Notes: generated by a model from the sequence alone, not told the origin. DNA of 15,338 nucleotides from Hemicentrotus pulcherrimus (GCA_003118195.1 BEXV01001896.1:69666-85003); one strand, 5' to 3'; numbered from the stretch's first letter, positions 1 through 10,322 are shown. Translations and numbers: made by a program.

Positions 1-583
1 AAAAAAAAAAAAAAAAACTAATTGCGCAAGGCGGCGGAAATTGGAAAATCAATAAAATGCTGATTTGGTTTGACGGTATCAAAGTTACATAAATCCAGAA
101 GACCGGCTCATCGAGAAATGGAACTCATCCCCCGGACAACTTATTCAATTATGCGAGAATGTGAGATCATATAAAACCTTAAGCCCAAGAGACTGAACGT
201 TCAGGAGATTTGAAAGATCGAAATATCTACATTATACATGTAGATATCAAATATAAATTATAAGTAAAAGGATAATTACATTTTTGAAAAGGATAAATTT
301 CATGGTTGAAATTTTTTATTTAAACCTCAGATTAGGGAAATATAATGTATTCGTGATGAATGGCTGTCTTGTTGAAATCGGACAGCGCAAGGGAAAAAAT
401 AACGCAACGATCTGTAATAGCCGGTAGTCAAAAGATATCGAATTACTCGGAGCTATATATGCTTTCATTTTCCCTCAGGTGTTTGGGCGAAATCAATCAA
501 TGTCATCAGTCCTTCGGAATCAAAACTTTCAATCTGATCTCCTCTCCTCATGTGCCATCCCTTTTGTCTCTGGTAATATCTTA
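1..583. other. A-run and AT-rich non-coding DNA
   Basis: The window opens with 17 consecutive A residues. These could be the tail of a retroposed element lying off the left edge or a simple A-run, and the sequence does not decide between them. The rest is AT-rich DNA with only short chance reading frames. I see no RNA gene, no coding similarity and no repeat structure here. Confidence 0.5.
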
Positions 584-702
584 GTAGGGACTTTTAGATT
601 TGCATGGACTGAAACGTGTGACGTCCATTCAAATCAGTGCATTAAAAGGACGTCGATCGTAGCATAGACCTATTGTCTTCGTGCGATTCTAAAAGTCCCT
701 AT
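584..702 (+). mobile_element. Short MITE-like DNA transposon, 119 bp
   Basis: This is a nonautonomous element with 15-bp terminal inverted repeats. The left end reads GTAGGGACTTTTAGA (584-598). The right end (688-702) is the reverse complement of ATAGGGACTTTTAGA, so there is one mismatch. TA dinucleotides flank it at 582-583 and 703-704, consistent with the TA target duplication of Tc1/mariner-type elements. An AT or longer duplication cannot be excluded. It has no coding capacity. The same ends occur in the 424-bp element at 14721-15144. Beyond the inverted repeat the left end shares TTTGCA and then ACGTGTGACGTC (614-625) with the right end of that element read on the minus strand. The two are therefore members of one family in opposite orientation, this one internally shortened. 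No transposase is visible, so the superfamily is inferred only from the TA flanks. Confidence 0.8.
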
Positions 703-1032
703 TATACGTGGAACCCTTACCTTACATATTTTTTACTTTATTTAGTTGGGCGAACACGTATGCAGAAATATCAAGTTCTTTGGGGTTTCTTCATGTGTTT
801 ATTTTTGTACTCCGTATCGTTCAACGTTCATGCTTTCAGGCACTTGAAGAACCACGGGTACGCAATTTAGCCAAAGTGTTGAATGGAAAGAGCTTAATAA
901 CCAATACAGTTCAAACGGCTCCAATTTCTTTGTCCCCTTTATTTTAGTCTTAAGGCCTTAGTGTTCTACCGCTGGAGAATCTATATAGGTGGGCGAAAGG
1001 TTTACATTTCGCAAACATTGAGTACAGGATAT

Positions 1033-1242
1033 GATTCGCGAATTGATAATGGCGTTATCGCCTGCTTGGTACATGTTGGATTATTACTTTTACCTACCTA
1101 TCCAGAGAGAGAGAGAGAGAGAGAGCGGGCATATGTATTATATTTTTGCTGCATTTTCTTTTTGTATGCATCACGAATCGATAATGGAGTTATCACGTGC
1201 AAGGGCCATCTTCGATTATCATTATCACCGTGTTATCTAGAA
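1033..1242 (+). repeat. Diverged direct repeat pair around a GA microsatellite
   Basis: Positions 1033-1107 and 1168-1242 align without gaps at an offset of 135 bp. About 52 of 75 positions match by hand count. The best block contains GATAATGG followed by GTTATC in both copies. Between them sits a (GA)11 run at 1104-1125. The frame read from 961 to 1320 is open through both copies and gives two related peptides (S-R-I-D-N-G-V-I then C, with later H, L and P shared), but it has no ATG at its upstream end. This is either an old local duplication or part of an unrecognised repeat. I do not call a gene. Confidence 0.5.
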
Positions 1243-1426
1243 AAGGCAGATGTATTTGTTTCCTACGTCGTGAATTCATACTGCCATCTTTCTCGCCTTC
1301 TGAAGCAGGCGATTGTCTAGATTAATTGATGTATTTTCTTGACATGACATGACCACGTTCTTTAAACGTTTTTCATGCTCTCTAGCTAGTTTTTCATTCA
1401 ACATTTTCAAGGAAATTGTGTTAAAC

Positions 1427-2583
1427 ATGAATGTGACATGGGGACAAATGACCATTGGAAATAACCGCCCCCTGGTTGATCCGATTGGATTAAGCCTTCT
1501 TTGCATCGGGATCATCGGTATCACGGGTATTACCTGATGTGCGTTGCCATTCTCCGTCGCCATTCCTTCCGCAACCACACCAACTGGTTAATCGCCAACC
1601 AGGCTCTTGTCGACGGCATCTCCTCTTCATTCCTTGTTGCATCAGAGATAACACGCCTCGCAGGACTGGAACCTTCAGATACGAACCATTTTGCAGCAAT
1701 CTTTCTCTGTAAGTTTTGGAAATCCTTAGCTGTTGTCTTCGGGGCTTATGCCATATCCACCTTCAACTTGGTGGCATTGTCAATTGAGCGTTACCTGGCT
1801 GTAGTCTATCCTATATGGTACCTGGCTCATTTCAAGCGACGCGCCGTTTACATTCTGGCAGCTCTCACCTGGCTCTTAGCTCCTCTTTTCCAGATGATAA
1901 ATGCAAATTTGCACAACAGGATGACGGATGAAAGGAAATGCTTGTACATACCGACACACAGCCACCTAATAATTGTTTTGTTCTTGTGGGAATACCTAAT
2001 ACCCGTTGGCATCATGACATTCTCTTTCCTTGCCATTTTGAAGCGTTTCCGACATCTGAACAGGGTGGCCAACGACAGAATCCACGGTTTCCCGCCTGCC
2101 CGACAATGCACACCTGTCCCGTCAACTTGTGCCAGTGGTCAAAGCATAACACCATCAGCCGTAACGTACGTAGCACGTGCAGAGGCCAATAGGGATCGAC
2201 CTAAAGGCACCATCAACATAGAGGCAACCCCGACTGATGCCTCCGGACTTGACGGTGGAGTAGAAGACTCAGAAGCGGCAACTCCAGAGGTCACAATCAA
2301 GAACGCGAAACCAGCTACTAATGGAGTTCTACAGAGGCGCAACACCACCAAAGTGCTAATCTCAGTATACCTTCTGTATCTCTTATGCTGGTCTCCCAAT
2401 CAGTGGGCATTCCTCTACTATCATCTTGGTGGCGATCTCGACCCCACGTTCCACCAGTTTTCAATCGTCCTGTGTTCTCTAAACACTTGCCTTAATCCTT
2501 TTGTCTACGTACTACGGTTAAACATTTACCGTCGTGAATTAAAATCTATAATGTATTCATGTCTGCAAAAAGCACTAGGTTGA
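1427..2583 (+). pseudogene. Class A GPCR, frameshifted in TM1 (broken or misassembled)
   Basis: This would be a seven-helix plasma-membrane receptor acting through heterotrimeric G proteins. The proposed start, ATG at 1427, gives an N-terminus with an N-V-T glycosylation sequon and the first half of TM1. That frame stops at TGA 1535-1537. From 1537 the next frame is open for 348 codons and carries all other helices. Against the paralogue at 13278-14405, two extra bases (TT, 1530-1531) split the Asn codon of TM1 (N1.50). Ignoring them gives a 384-residue receptor. In that numbering the landmarks are D62 (2.50), C94 (3.25), E-R-Y 120-122, W148 (4.50), ECL2 C171, P192 (5.50), C-W-S-P 320-323 and N-P-F-V-Y 356-360. 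ICL3 is long, about 90-100 residues. From the TM3 Cys to the TM4 L-L-A-P, 44 of 59 residues match the paralogue. No other stop or indel was seen, so a very recent pseudogene, a null allele or an assembly error are all possible. No splice signals explain a 2-bp shift. The ligand is unknown. Confidence 0.85.
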
Positions 2584-3183
2584 GCACATTTTGCTCCAGG
2601 CAAATTGTCAAACCGACTACGCCCCGACTCAAACTGACTCATGGGTATTTTATGTAATTTTTGTTGCTGATGTCGGTTTCAGAAAGCAAGTTAGAACCAG
2701 ATCTAAGTTTCTCCGCTGATAATGTGAGTCAGTCCGTGACCGGCTTTATTGAGTAAATTAATGTAATGTTGACCACACAATATTATTTTCTCAAGACTCA
2801 AGAGTCAGCTCTGTAAGAAAGTTGCTCTTTTGTAACGTTGTGTACTCTTGATTTATCTTTTGGTCTGGTCCAAGATATAACTTGTATTAATAACCACCTC
2901 TTGAAACATTGGAAATCATTACATTCTACAGAGAATGAAGGAAAGACAGAGGTAAGATTAACTTATTTGTGTAAATTTTTAAAGTTCTTTACAGTAACTA
3001 ACATGAAATAGTTTTCATCTTCATACAATTTTGTTTAATAGTTTCTTTTCTTCATTTAACATTATTATAGACATTTTTTGGTTTTTAGGGTGGTTGTTTT
3101 TCAATATGTGCTTTGACAACAAAATGAAGCATTTTCTAATGCTGCTTCTATTTTAGACATTCCATGGTTGCCTAGAGCGCAGA

Positions 3184-3189
3184 AATAAA
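3184..3189 (+). terminator. Candidate polyadenylation signal AATAAA
   Basis: This canonical hexamer lies about 600 bp past the stop codon of the first receptor. T-rich stretches follow it. In DNA this AT-rich the hexamer also arises by chance, so it is only a candidate for the 3' end of the receptor transcript. Confidence 0.25.
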
Positions 3190-3547
3190 ATTATATTCGA
3201 ATTTTATATAAAATGTATTCCATTTTTGAAATAATATAATGGTAATGATAAATACATGCAAAATGATATAAAAGTATTATCTCATACTGTTAATAATATA
3301 TTTGTAAACGAATGAGAACTATTTTGACGAATATTTAGAAGGGCATAATTGACTTGATTGAGAAAAACATCAACGTATGCCAGAGTAGACATTTTGCCAT
3401 CCTTAAAGATAATTATGACTGGTTCTAGACTATGTTGTGATTATTTTCCTCTTGTGAACATGAAAGTATTGTTTCTTTTTTAATAGGTTCTTTTGTTTTA
3501 AATTGCAAAATAAATTCTCGAGTATGATCTTAGAAATCGAAAATGTG

Positions 3548-3568
3548 ATATATATATATATATATATA
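3548..3568. repeat. (AT)n microsatellite
   Basis: A pure alternating AT tract of 21 bp. Confidence 0.9.
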
Positions 3569-4027
3569 CTCAAAGAAATATCAAACTACATCATGCAAAA
3601 TACCTGCTCATGTTTGATAGCACAATCCGGTACTTTGTAAAGTTGTTGACATCGGGGAAGGAGGGACTAGGGGCAAAACGCAGTCTGGTATACATGCATA
3701 TAAAGTACTAACGAGTCCTCTAATTGTGCCCCTGAAGCAATTTAAGCCCCAAAAGGCACATCGAAAAGAAGAAGGAGGTTGCTGTTATCTTTTTTGTTCT
3801 TCTTCTTCTTGATTGCTTGTAATTTTACCCGTTTCAGCTGTTCTGCTTCATCTCAAATTGCATGTTAGACAAGATTATTGATATCTTAGTGATCTTTCTC
3901 ATTCATTATGTTTTTTCTTAAAATCCTTTCCGCCCCTCTTTCCGACTTTCTCGGCTTGATGAATGCAATTTTTCATCTTTTACTTTTTGCCCATTCTCTA
4001 GTTCTCGTTGTTACTTATAAATGTACT

Positions 4028-4054
4028 TCTCTCTCTCTCTCTCTCTTTCTCTCT
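4028..4054. repeat. (CT)n microsatellite
   Basis: A CT tract of about 27 bp with one TTT interruption, set in a broader pyrimidine-rich stretch. Confidence 0.9.
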
Positions 4055-4508
4055 GTGTCCATCTAATTTCTCTCTTTCTAATGTGATTTTATTATTCGCT
4101 CATAAAGTGTACCCATATCCTAACGACCCACTAAATTGCGTTTAATAAGTTACTAAGAATAAATATCCCTGATAAATAATAATGATTATTTTTATTGTTA
4201 TTATTCATTATGTACATTTTCATCAAGTATATTCACCCATGTAATTGTGCAATTGTGATCATTGTAAATTAATCTCCTATTTCTATTGAGAGATGAATGT
4301 GCTTTTTATTTAGGCTTTCCACATTTTACATTGTTCTACCCAGCCTGTTATATATATACATATTTCAAAATTTCGTACTTATTTTCCGTACATTATATTT
4401 GATTTGAAAGCTCTATTTTTTGTTTCTTGTGTGAAATCTATTCGTAAAATAATATACGCCTGTATAAAAAAGAAAAGAATATAAACTGTTTTTCTATGTA
4501 AAATGTGG

Positions 4509-4536
4509 AATAAATAAAACTTCAAACTTCAAAAAA
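4509..4536 (+). repeat. Retroelement-like 3' tail: AATAAATAAA plus ACTTCAA repeats
   Basis: Two overlapping AATAAA hexamers (4509-4514, 4513-4518) are followed at once by two copies of ACTTCAA and a short A-run. A polyadenylation hexamer running straight into a 7-8-bp tandem repeat is a known 3'-end style of CR1/L2-type non-LTR retrotransposons. No reverse transcriptase similarity was found upstream, so this could be the end of a badly decayed element. The alternative is a genuine 3' end of the first receptor's transcript, giving a UTR of about 1.9 kb. Confidence 0.4.
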
Positions 4537-4540
4537 TTTT

Positions 4541-4685
4541 GTTCGACCAGTCAACGCTTCTTTTAATAAAAGTCGGTCAATATGGTCATGTAGCGTTTAA
4601 GAGGTTGCTCAGAAAGATCTTTGTAGCGGATATCCTGTCAAATTACATGTGTAGGCACGTGGATGTTTGTGAGTGTATGTTTGCT

Positions 4686-4718
<33 letters not shown>

Positions 4719-6961
4719 GTGTGCGTGTGGTTCTGTGTTACTAGAACGATAGTGTGGCTTCATGGGAGCGGGGGCACGAATTTGCCGTTGAAAATACAAC
4801 AAACAAAAAAAAAGGAAAAGGGAAAGAAAAGGCAGCGTGAAAAGAAAAACACTTCGACGCCCTCCATTCATTTTATTTACTCAATCGCCTCGCTTTCTCA
4901 CTCTTCATCAGTTCATATTTATGATACCCGCAACAAACTAGTGTCCATTTAACGGCTTGATCAGCAACACGCAACTGAGCGAGATGGTTTATATTCATAA
5001 ATCTAGTTCGACCTTTTAAACGATGTCAAAATCTTTTTTTTATCAGAAAAAATACAAATGAAAAAAAGCACCACTTGTGATTTTTTTATTGCATCAGACG
5101 TGAAATGATTTAATGTCAGAATTTTCATCAGAAAAACAAAAATCAGGGGATAATTAATCCTATTGAGGATAACAGAAAGCAGGATTTAGGCAGATCTTAA
5201 CGAACGTAACTTCCAGTTACTAATAGAATTCAATACTGGATTTTACATGTTTTAAAGCTTTGTCAAGCACTCTTCCTCTGTCAATACATATCCTCAATCT
5301 TCTAGCACATGTGAGAACATCATATTACCAATATCATCATCGGCTCATTACCTTAACGTTCCTGAATCCCGAAAACAGGCTGGGTTCAACTTCATTTCAA
5401 TCTGCTGCCCGGCCACGCCTTTGGACACTGAGATAAAACTTCCCACGAATCTCTACATTAAAAATAAAATCTATATCTCATTATTGTGATGGGTATTGGC
5501 GCTTGTAACAATAAGAAATGAAGATTCTGATTGCAGATTGTTTTAGCTGCAAGGTTTGAAATATGGTAAATGTACCTCCGTTTCTGCTCGCGGGCACGCT
5601 AACATAGCCTACGTTCCCCCTCCATTTATAGCATGGCTTATGATGTCATTCATGACGTACACAAAGACCGGAGTGAAGGTGTAATTAAAAATAAATAGTA
5701 ATAATCTGAAACTCATTCAAACTGCATGAATCAGTGTTTGCATTCGTGCTTTACATGAACGACTGAAGCTAGGGTATCGAAATGATGCTTGAAGCATTTT
5801 TCTTTAAAAGTATACCAGTTACGTACATTGGGACATCAACTAAAATTATCACGCAAAAGTAAAATGAGAGGTAGAGAAAAAGATGAACGAGCAGACAAAA
5901 TAAAATTACAAAGAAGGAAAGAGGGACATAGACATACTTAATATCTAATTGCAAATCAAAATACTTGATGTATTTGATATCATTCGGTTTTTAATTTGAT
6001 ATTGATGATTCTTTACAAAAGAAACTATTGGAAGGTGTGAAAGAGGAGAGCGATTCCAATTTCGAACCAAATATTTGTTTGGCTTGCCATATTCTTAAGA
6101 ATAATGTGAGCGAAATAACGACACTGCATTATACTACTCGCTTTAATTGTATTCATGGGCCCCTGTTGCATTAAACATAATACAGTTGACAGTAACATCA
6201 CTAAACAGCCAATCAAATTAAAGTTACCAGCAATTGCAGTTTTATTATTTTCTTCTTCAAATTCTATAATGGCCTCTTAATGTAATTCCTCCCTTCTCGT
6301 GGGATGCAACCCCTATACCACTTCTTTGTAAACTGTGGATTAGCCTATATATTTATTCGAACAAGAAAGTGGGCAAATGGAGTTTTGTATTTATCATTAA
6401 TCCTGAAAAAAGAAGGCTAATGACACTTACCACTTCCAAAGTCTTGAACATGAAATTTTCAACATTAAGCACGCACTTAGCCTGGATAATTCAAAATGGG
6501 TCGCATTTCTTTTTTGCCGGCATGCCTCTCGCCGACTTAAGATATGTGATTAGTTATTTTTCTGAAATCGTATCATATTATGTTAGCTATGCTTTCGAAG
6601 TGTTGTCCAAGGCTTTAAAGTCAATGAGAACTAGCTAAATTTCTAACTCAAGCATTTAAACAAAATCTTTTCGAAGTTGAGCGAGAAACCCCACCTTAAA
6701 ATAGAAATAAGTAAACGGACTCGAATGGAAAATGTACTCTCAATTTAATTTAATTTTAATTTAAAATTGAAATTATGTTCGGTCTACAGTCCAATGCGAC
6801 AACCGTTCAAGGAATTTTGGCACAGTTCCTAGCCTGTCTTACCACCCACAAAAAACCTCAAACAAACAAACGCCCATACATTCACACACACTCTTTCTTG
6901 AAAATTTCTCCCTTCCCAAGGTCTCTCTTTTTTCTCTCTCCCTTTCTCTTCCCCTCTCACC
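4541..6961. other. Intergenic DNA with no recognised gene
   Basis: These 2.4 kb hold only short chance frames on both strands, none with a recognisable domain. The longest + frame (4539-4952) runs through the GT microsatellite and an A-rich tract, so its translation is low-complexity. A CRE-like cluster (TGATGTCAT and TGACGTAC) lies near 5640-5660. An A/T-only stretch is at about 6741-6772, and a pyrimidine-rich tract at about 6919-6965 runs into the direct repeats. Confidence 0.5.
4686..4730. repeat. (GT)n microsatellite
   Basis: About 45 bp of GT dinucleotides, interrupted by GGGTGGG and one GC step. Alternating purine-pyrimidine sequence of this kind can adopt Z-DNA. Confidence 0.9.
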
Positions 6962-7463
6962 CTTGCAGTGCATACCAATACTTACATGCTACATAATCAA
7001 CTGTTTCTGATCCTTTCCACACCTTTTCTTTCACAATGCAATCGCATTACCAGTACTAAAGTTTAGCTTTAAAAGGAAGGTTGAGTTCTGGGAAGAGGTG
7101 AAAAATAATTTGTAAGCGTTATCATTGTTATTATGCAAGTGTGGAATTGAAATAACATCAGCTAAACAAAATTCCTTTGAAAAGCATGGCTCTTCAAATG
7201 CTTTCATATTCTAAATATTGCATGCAACAACATAACAATCAGGACGGATTTTTATGCCACATGTTCATGTAGCCCCATATACATATTTCTGTGTACAGTG
7301 CTTGTAACTTTACCAAGACTTGGTCTAATTTATTATAATTTTGATGATTCCAGAATCTTGCAGTACACACCAATACTATATGCTAGAAAACCTTTTCTGA
7401 TCGATTCCACACTGTTTCTTGCACAATACAACTGCATGATCAGAACTCAACTTTATCTTTAAG
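6962..7463 (+). repeat. Direct repeat pair, about 110 bp, 395 bp apart
   Basis: Positions 6962-7074 and 7357-7463 align along their length. Both begin CTTGCAGT. Both contain ACCAATACT and ATGCTA, then TTTCTGATC, TTCCACAC, CACAAT and GCAT, and finish in a TTTAGCTTT or TTTATCTTT block. One 5-bp gap is needed. Weaker similarity continues downstream: CAATC plus GGAC and a T-run occur near 7236 and again near 7521. The pair may therefore be the conserved part of a longer, partly deleted tandem duplication of about 290-395 bp. No coding frame is shared. This is either an unclassified interspersed repeat or a local duplication. Confidence 0.65.
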
Positions 7464-8607
7464 CATTATTGTTGTGCATTGCCAAACGAAGTGTACAAAT
7501 ATGACGATGACCTCCTATATCAATCCGGACATGATTTTTTTATGGGGCATACCATTAGGTTTTGACATTGCTTTTGGGTTGACTTTTCAAAAGCAGTTGC
7601 GATCGTGTTATCATAACAAATACACCAATTACTAAAACCGTCACACTAATCCATCGCGTCGAGAATTTTCCGGCTAAATTGCCTTATAATTCCACTAATG
7701 CCCATTTAAAATCGCTCTCTAAACCGAGGAGATGAAAGCCCCTACTCCAATTCATGATTATGTATGAAGTGGGTCAAATATGGTTATAGGACATTTTGAC
7801 ATTTTAAAGGTAACTTGTTTATTCGAATCAGACATAAGAAATATAAAGCTTATTGCATTTCAATCTCGTGAACGCCCATGTGGAATTGCTTCAATGCTTT
7901 ATTTGGCAAATAATCATATATTTTTTGGAGTTGGTAATAACATCAAGTGTCTCTAAATTATATCTATGAATAACAACTTTGACAAAACGTTGAAAAGATT
8001 GGCAATTTAAACATTTTAAAGATACTTTCTCCCGGCATTATTTGCAAGGACGAAGTCTTTAGTTAGTATAAATTAAAAATTATAAAGTCAAACCGGAAAT
8101 GTGGGATGATTGGCACAAAGGGTTAAATATAATAATGAATAATTTAACGAACCCCTCGTAAAAGATGGTTGATTTCTTTTAAGGATAAAAGATTATTATT
8201 TTGTGATTTCTTCCCATTCTTTTTATATCAGATTGGAATATTTTCATGATAGATGATTATGTTCTCCGTAAATTATTGCTCTGGAAATGCCCCCCAATTC
8301 AAAATGCGACGAAAAACAGCTGACAAAACTTTGAATCAACGTTCATGATCCATGTACTTGCAGTCCCAAATATCGATTTCTGCGATCAGTGCATGTGATA
8401 TTGTACCGTTGCTTTCACAACGTAGGTCACAAGCGCTATCCGTTCACTTTAAGTTGAGGGCGTAGTTGTAACTTCTAAAAAAAGCCTGATCACAACGAAC
8501 CCACGGCTCATTTGTGCCATGACACGACAGCAAATTTGGGGCAAACAGGGGGTCATCGAGGGGGGGGGGGTCGTCGCAAAACAGTCCTCTGAAATTTTGA
8601 GCATCGT
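7464..8607. other. Intergenic DNA with no recognised gene
   Basis: This is AT-rich sequence without a credible coding frame. A segment at about 8338-8410 resembles 7261-7310: both have GTTCATG, then a C-run, ATTTCTG and CAGTGC-TGT in the same order. It may be a third, more diverged piece of the repeat at 6962-7463. An 11-G run lies at 8560-8570. Confidence 0.4.
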
Positions 8608-8826
8608 GGTCTTGTGGCTGTCGTGAGTCTGTCCTACGAAAGTCTTGCAATAAATATCTTGTCGTGGATACCAGAATTGTTTGTTAGTCATAAAATATTA
8701 CGACTGTCCTACGACTGTCGTGAGACAGTAATGGTTTAAGATTGTCTCACGAATATCACATTTTATAAGAGACTCGCATAACATTGAAAGTCTGTTGTGC
8801 GTTAGTCTTGCGTTAGTTTTGCAACA
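8608..8826. repeat. Cluster of degenerate 10-11-bp words (GTC/TGTC-based)
   Basis: Short related words recur at 10-11-bp spacing: CTGTCGTGAGT, CTGTCCTACGA and AAGTCTTGCAA around 8618-8650; GACTGTCCTAC and GACTGTCGTGA at 8702-8724; and GTTAGTCTTGC and GTTAGTTTTGC near 8801-8823. ACTGTC-GTGA-GACAGT is also a small inverted repeat near 8713-8728. The arrangement looks like a decayed short-period tandem array or a repeat-rich MITE. I do not recognise the family. Confidence 0.45.
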
Positions 8827-9836
8827 TATTTTCGTTTGTAATGTGCAGTGTGGACTCAGGAGTTAGCTCTCATGGGGAATTCATCACTAGAATTAGACCT
8901 CAGTTCTATGAACAACAGGCCTTATGTAATGTACTGCGTTTTCCACCAATTCCCCCACGTGGTAGGGTCATTATCTCACTTTTCCGACACCCGAAGACTC
9001 TCGATAGACGAGGGGGTATTTCTCGATTGACCAACGGGTTCGATGTGTGCAGGCCTAATACCTGTACACACGTTAATGATTTGTATTATCCACCAAGTCT
9101 GGTGTCAGCGAATCATGGCCTTCTGTACATGGAAACTGACGAGTGACTCCCTTTAAACTTTGAAATCTCGTTGTTTTGGTCTCGTGTGAACCCTCATCGT
9201 TGTTCATGTTGCAGATGATCTTACAATACCCTTGTGGATTTCGTGCTTCCGTCCATTTAATCCTGTCTCTATCGCTTCGTATATTTTCACCTGAAAATTT
9301 CGTCCCCTACTTCTTATAAGCTTATATTTTGTATCTGAAACTGAAATGTGATGATCAATCATTCCTCAAGATACACTATTTGGAATCCCCTCTCGTACCC
9401 CAAATGAATATTAAACATATTGCAACCCAAACCGATGACATCCGGAAATTTGTAGAGCGCCTATATCTAGTTGCCTAATCAGAGGCACTGGTGGACTGAA
9501 AAAGATATATCGTCTATGATTCACCTGAGAAACTCAAGGGTGGTAGCTAGTTATAAGCAATCTATTCAATCATAATCTACAATGAATATACAGGAGAATC
9601 TAGGAGTGAGAAAATTGTATCGCGGCCACCATCAAAAGATACGTAAGATTACATATTTACAGGATAGGTAGAATATAAGTAAAAGGAAGTGGAAATAAGG
9701 TAAACACCTCCATGATGAGCCACGGCGTACATCGTACAAAGGTTTTGTACATGGTAACAGAAAATGTGGAAAACATAATGCTTGTTTTTAAAGAGTTATT
9801 CAATATTCATAGCACAGGATCAGGGATAACGGTTAT
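8827..9836. other. Intergenic DNA with no recognised gene
   Basis: An ATG-initiated frame of 101 codons runs from 8841 to 9146 on the + strand. It has no recognisable domain, no helix pattern and no signal peptide, and a second frame overlaps it, so I do not call it a gene. An AGCGCCT...AGGCACT hairpin-like pair (9456-9462, 9483-9489) may belong to an old repeat. Nothing else is supported. Confidence 0.4.
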
Positions 9837-9940
9837 TCAATTTTTTTTCGTCAGAGGAAATGGCAATTCGTGATTTTTGTCTTGGTACATAAATTAAAAG
9901 GGGGAATTTCTCACGAGGTAAATCCCTGAGGAAAAAAAAA
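9837..9940 (-). mobile_element. Possible non-LTR reverse transcriptase tail fragment (third copy)
   Basis: Read on the minus strand from 9890, the sequence encodes M-Y-Q-D-K-N-H-E-L-P-F-P-L-T-K-K-N before a stop. This resembles the Y-K-x-N-H-x-L-(P/F) segment in the two better fragments at 10323-10567 and 11186-11521. Its nucleotides TGATTTTTGT, then TCTCACGAGGTAAAT, also resemble TGATTTTTGT and GCTCGCAAGGTAAAT at 10444-10497. It is very short and decayed, so the assignment is tentative. Confidence 0.3.
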
Positions 9941-10322
9941 ATATGCGAAATGTATGAAATCCTAGATATAGGTTATGTTATGATCGATCTCTTATACATA
10001 CATTTACTCTTTAAATGGATCAATAAAGAGAAAACAGAAGAGCAAACATAATCCCTGAGGTGGTAATACGTGTTTGATCAATCGTACGGATCTTTAATAT
10101 TTTTTTTTTATAATTCTGTCTTTTATAGGACTTAAAAAAAGAAGTGACAAGTAATCATCTGTTTGATGAACTACTTATTATTTCATTGAATTCATATCAT
10201 TCATTTTCATATATGTTTGATCCTAGATTACTATATTTTTAATGTATTTTATCATTTCTCGTATTTTCCCCAAATCAGTCAACCACGAATCTAAAACGAT
10301 GGTGGAGAAAAAGATTCAAGTA

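Larger units (their letters stand above)
2584..4508 (+). other. Non-coding downstream flank of the first receptor
   Basis: There is no substantial reading frame in these 1.9 kb. The sequence is AT-rich and probably includes the receptor's 3' UTR. An AATAAA hexamer lies at 3184-3189, about 600 bp after the stop. Microsatellites present are (AT)n at 3548-3568 and (CT)n at 4028-4054. Two perfect AP-1-type heptamers lie close to the stop codon (TGACTCA 2635-2641, TGAGTCA 2725-2731). The mRNA end cannot be placed without transcript data. Confidence 0.5.

Noticed and set aside
961..1320. A 119-codon open frame upstream of the first receptor
   Set aside because: It has no ATG start, runs through a GA microsatellite giving R-E repeats, and contains no recognisable domain. 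Only the duplicated DNA is reported.
1501..1536. A start for the first receptor at 1501
   Set aside because: That codon is TTG. The first ATG in this frame is at 1537. The preceding peptide is the out-of-frame reading of TM1 and shows no helix.
4539..4952. A 137-codon frame with a Cys-Val run
   Set aside because: The C-V and K-rich parts come from translating the GT microsatellite and an A-rich tract. There is no ATG at its start.
6369..6638. An 89-codon frame with hydrophobic stretches
   Set aside because: No recognisable family, no paralogue in the window and AT-rich composition like the surrounding non-coding DNA.
8841..9146. A 101-codon ATG frame on the + strand
   Set aside because: No domain, no membrane or signal pattern, and an overlapping frame of similar openness. 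It may be chance and no evidence raises it to a gene call.
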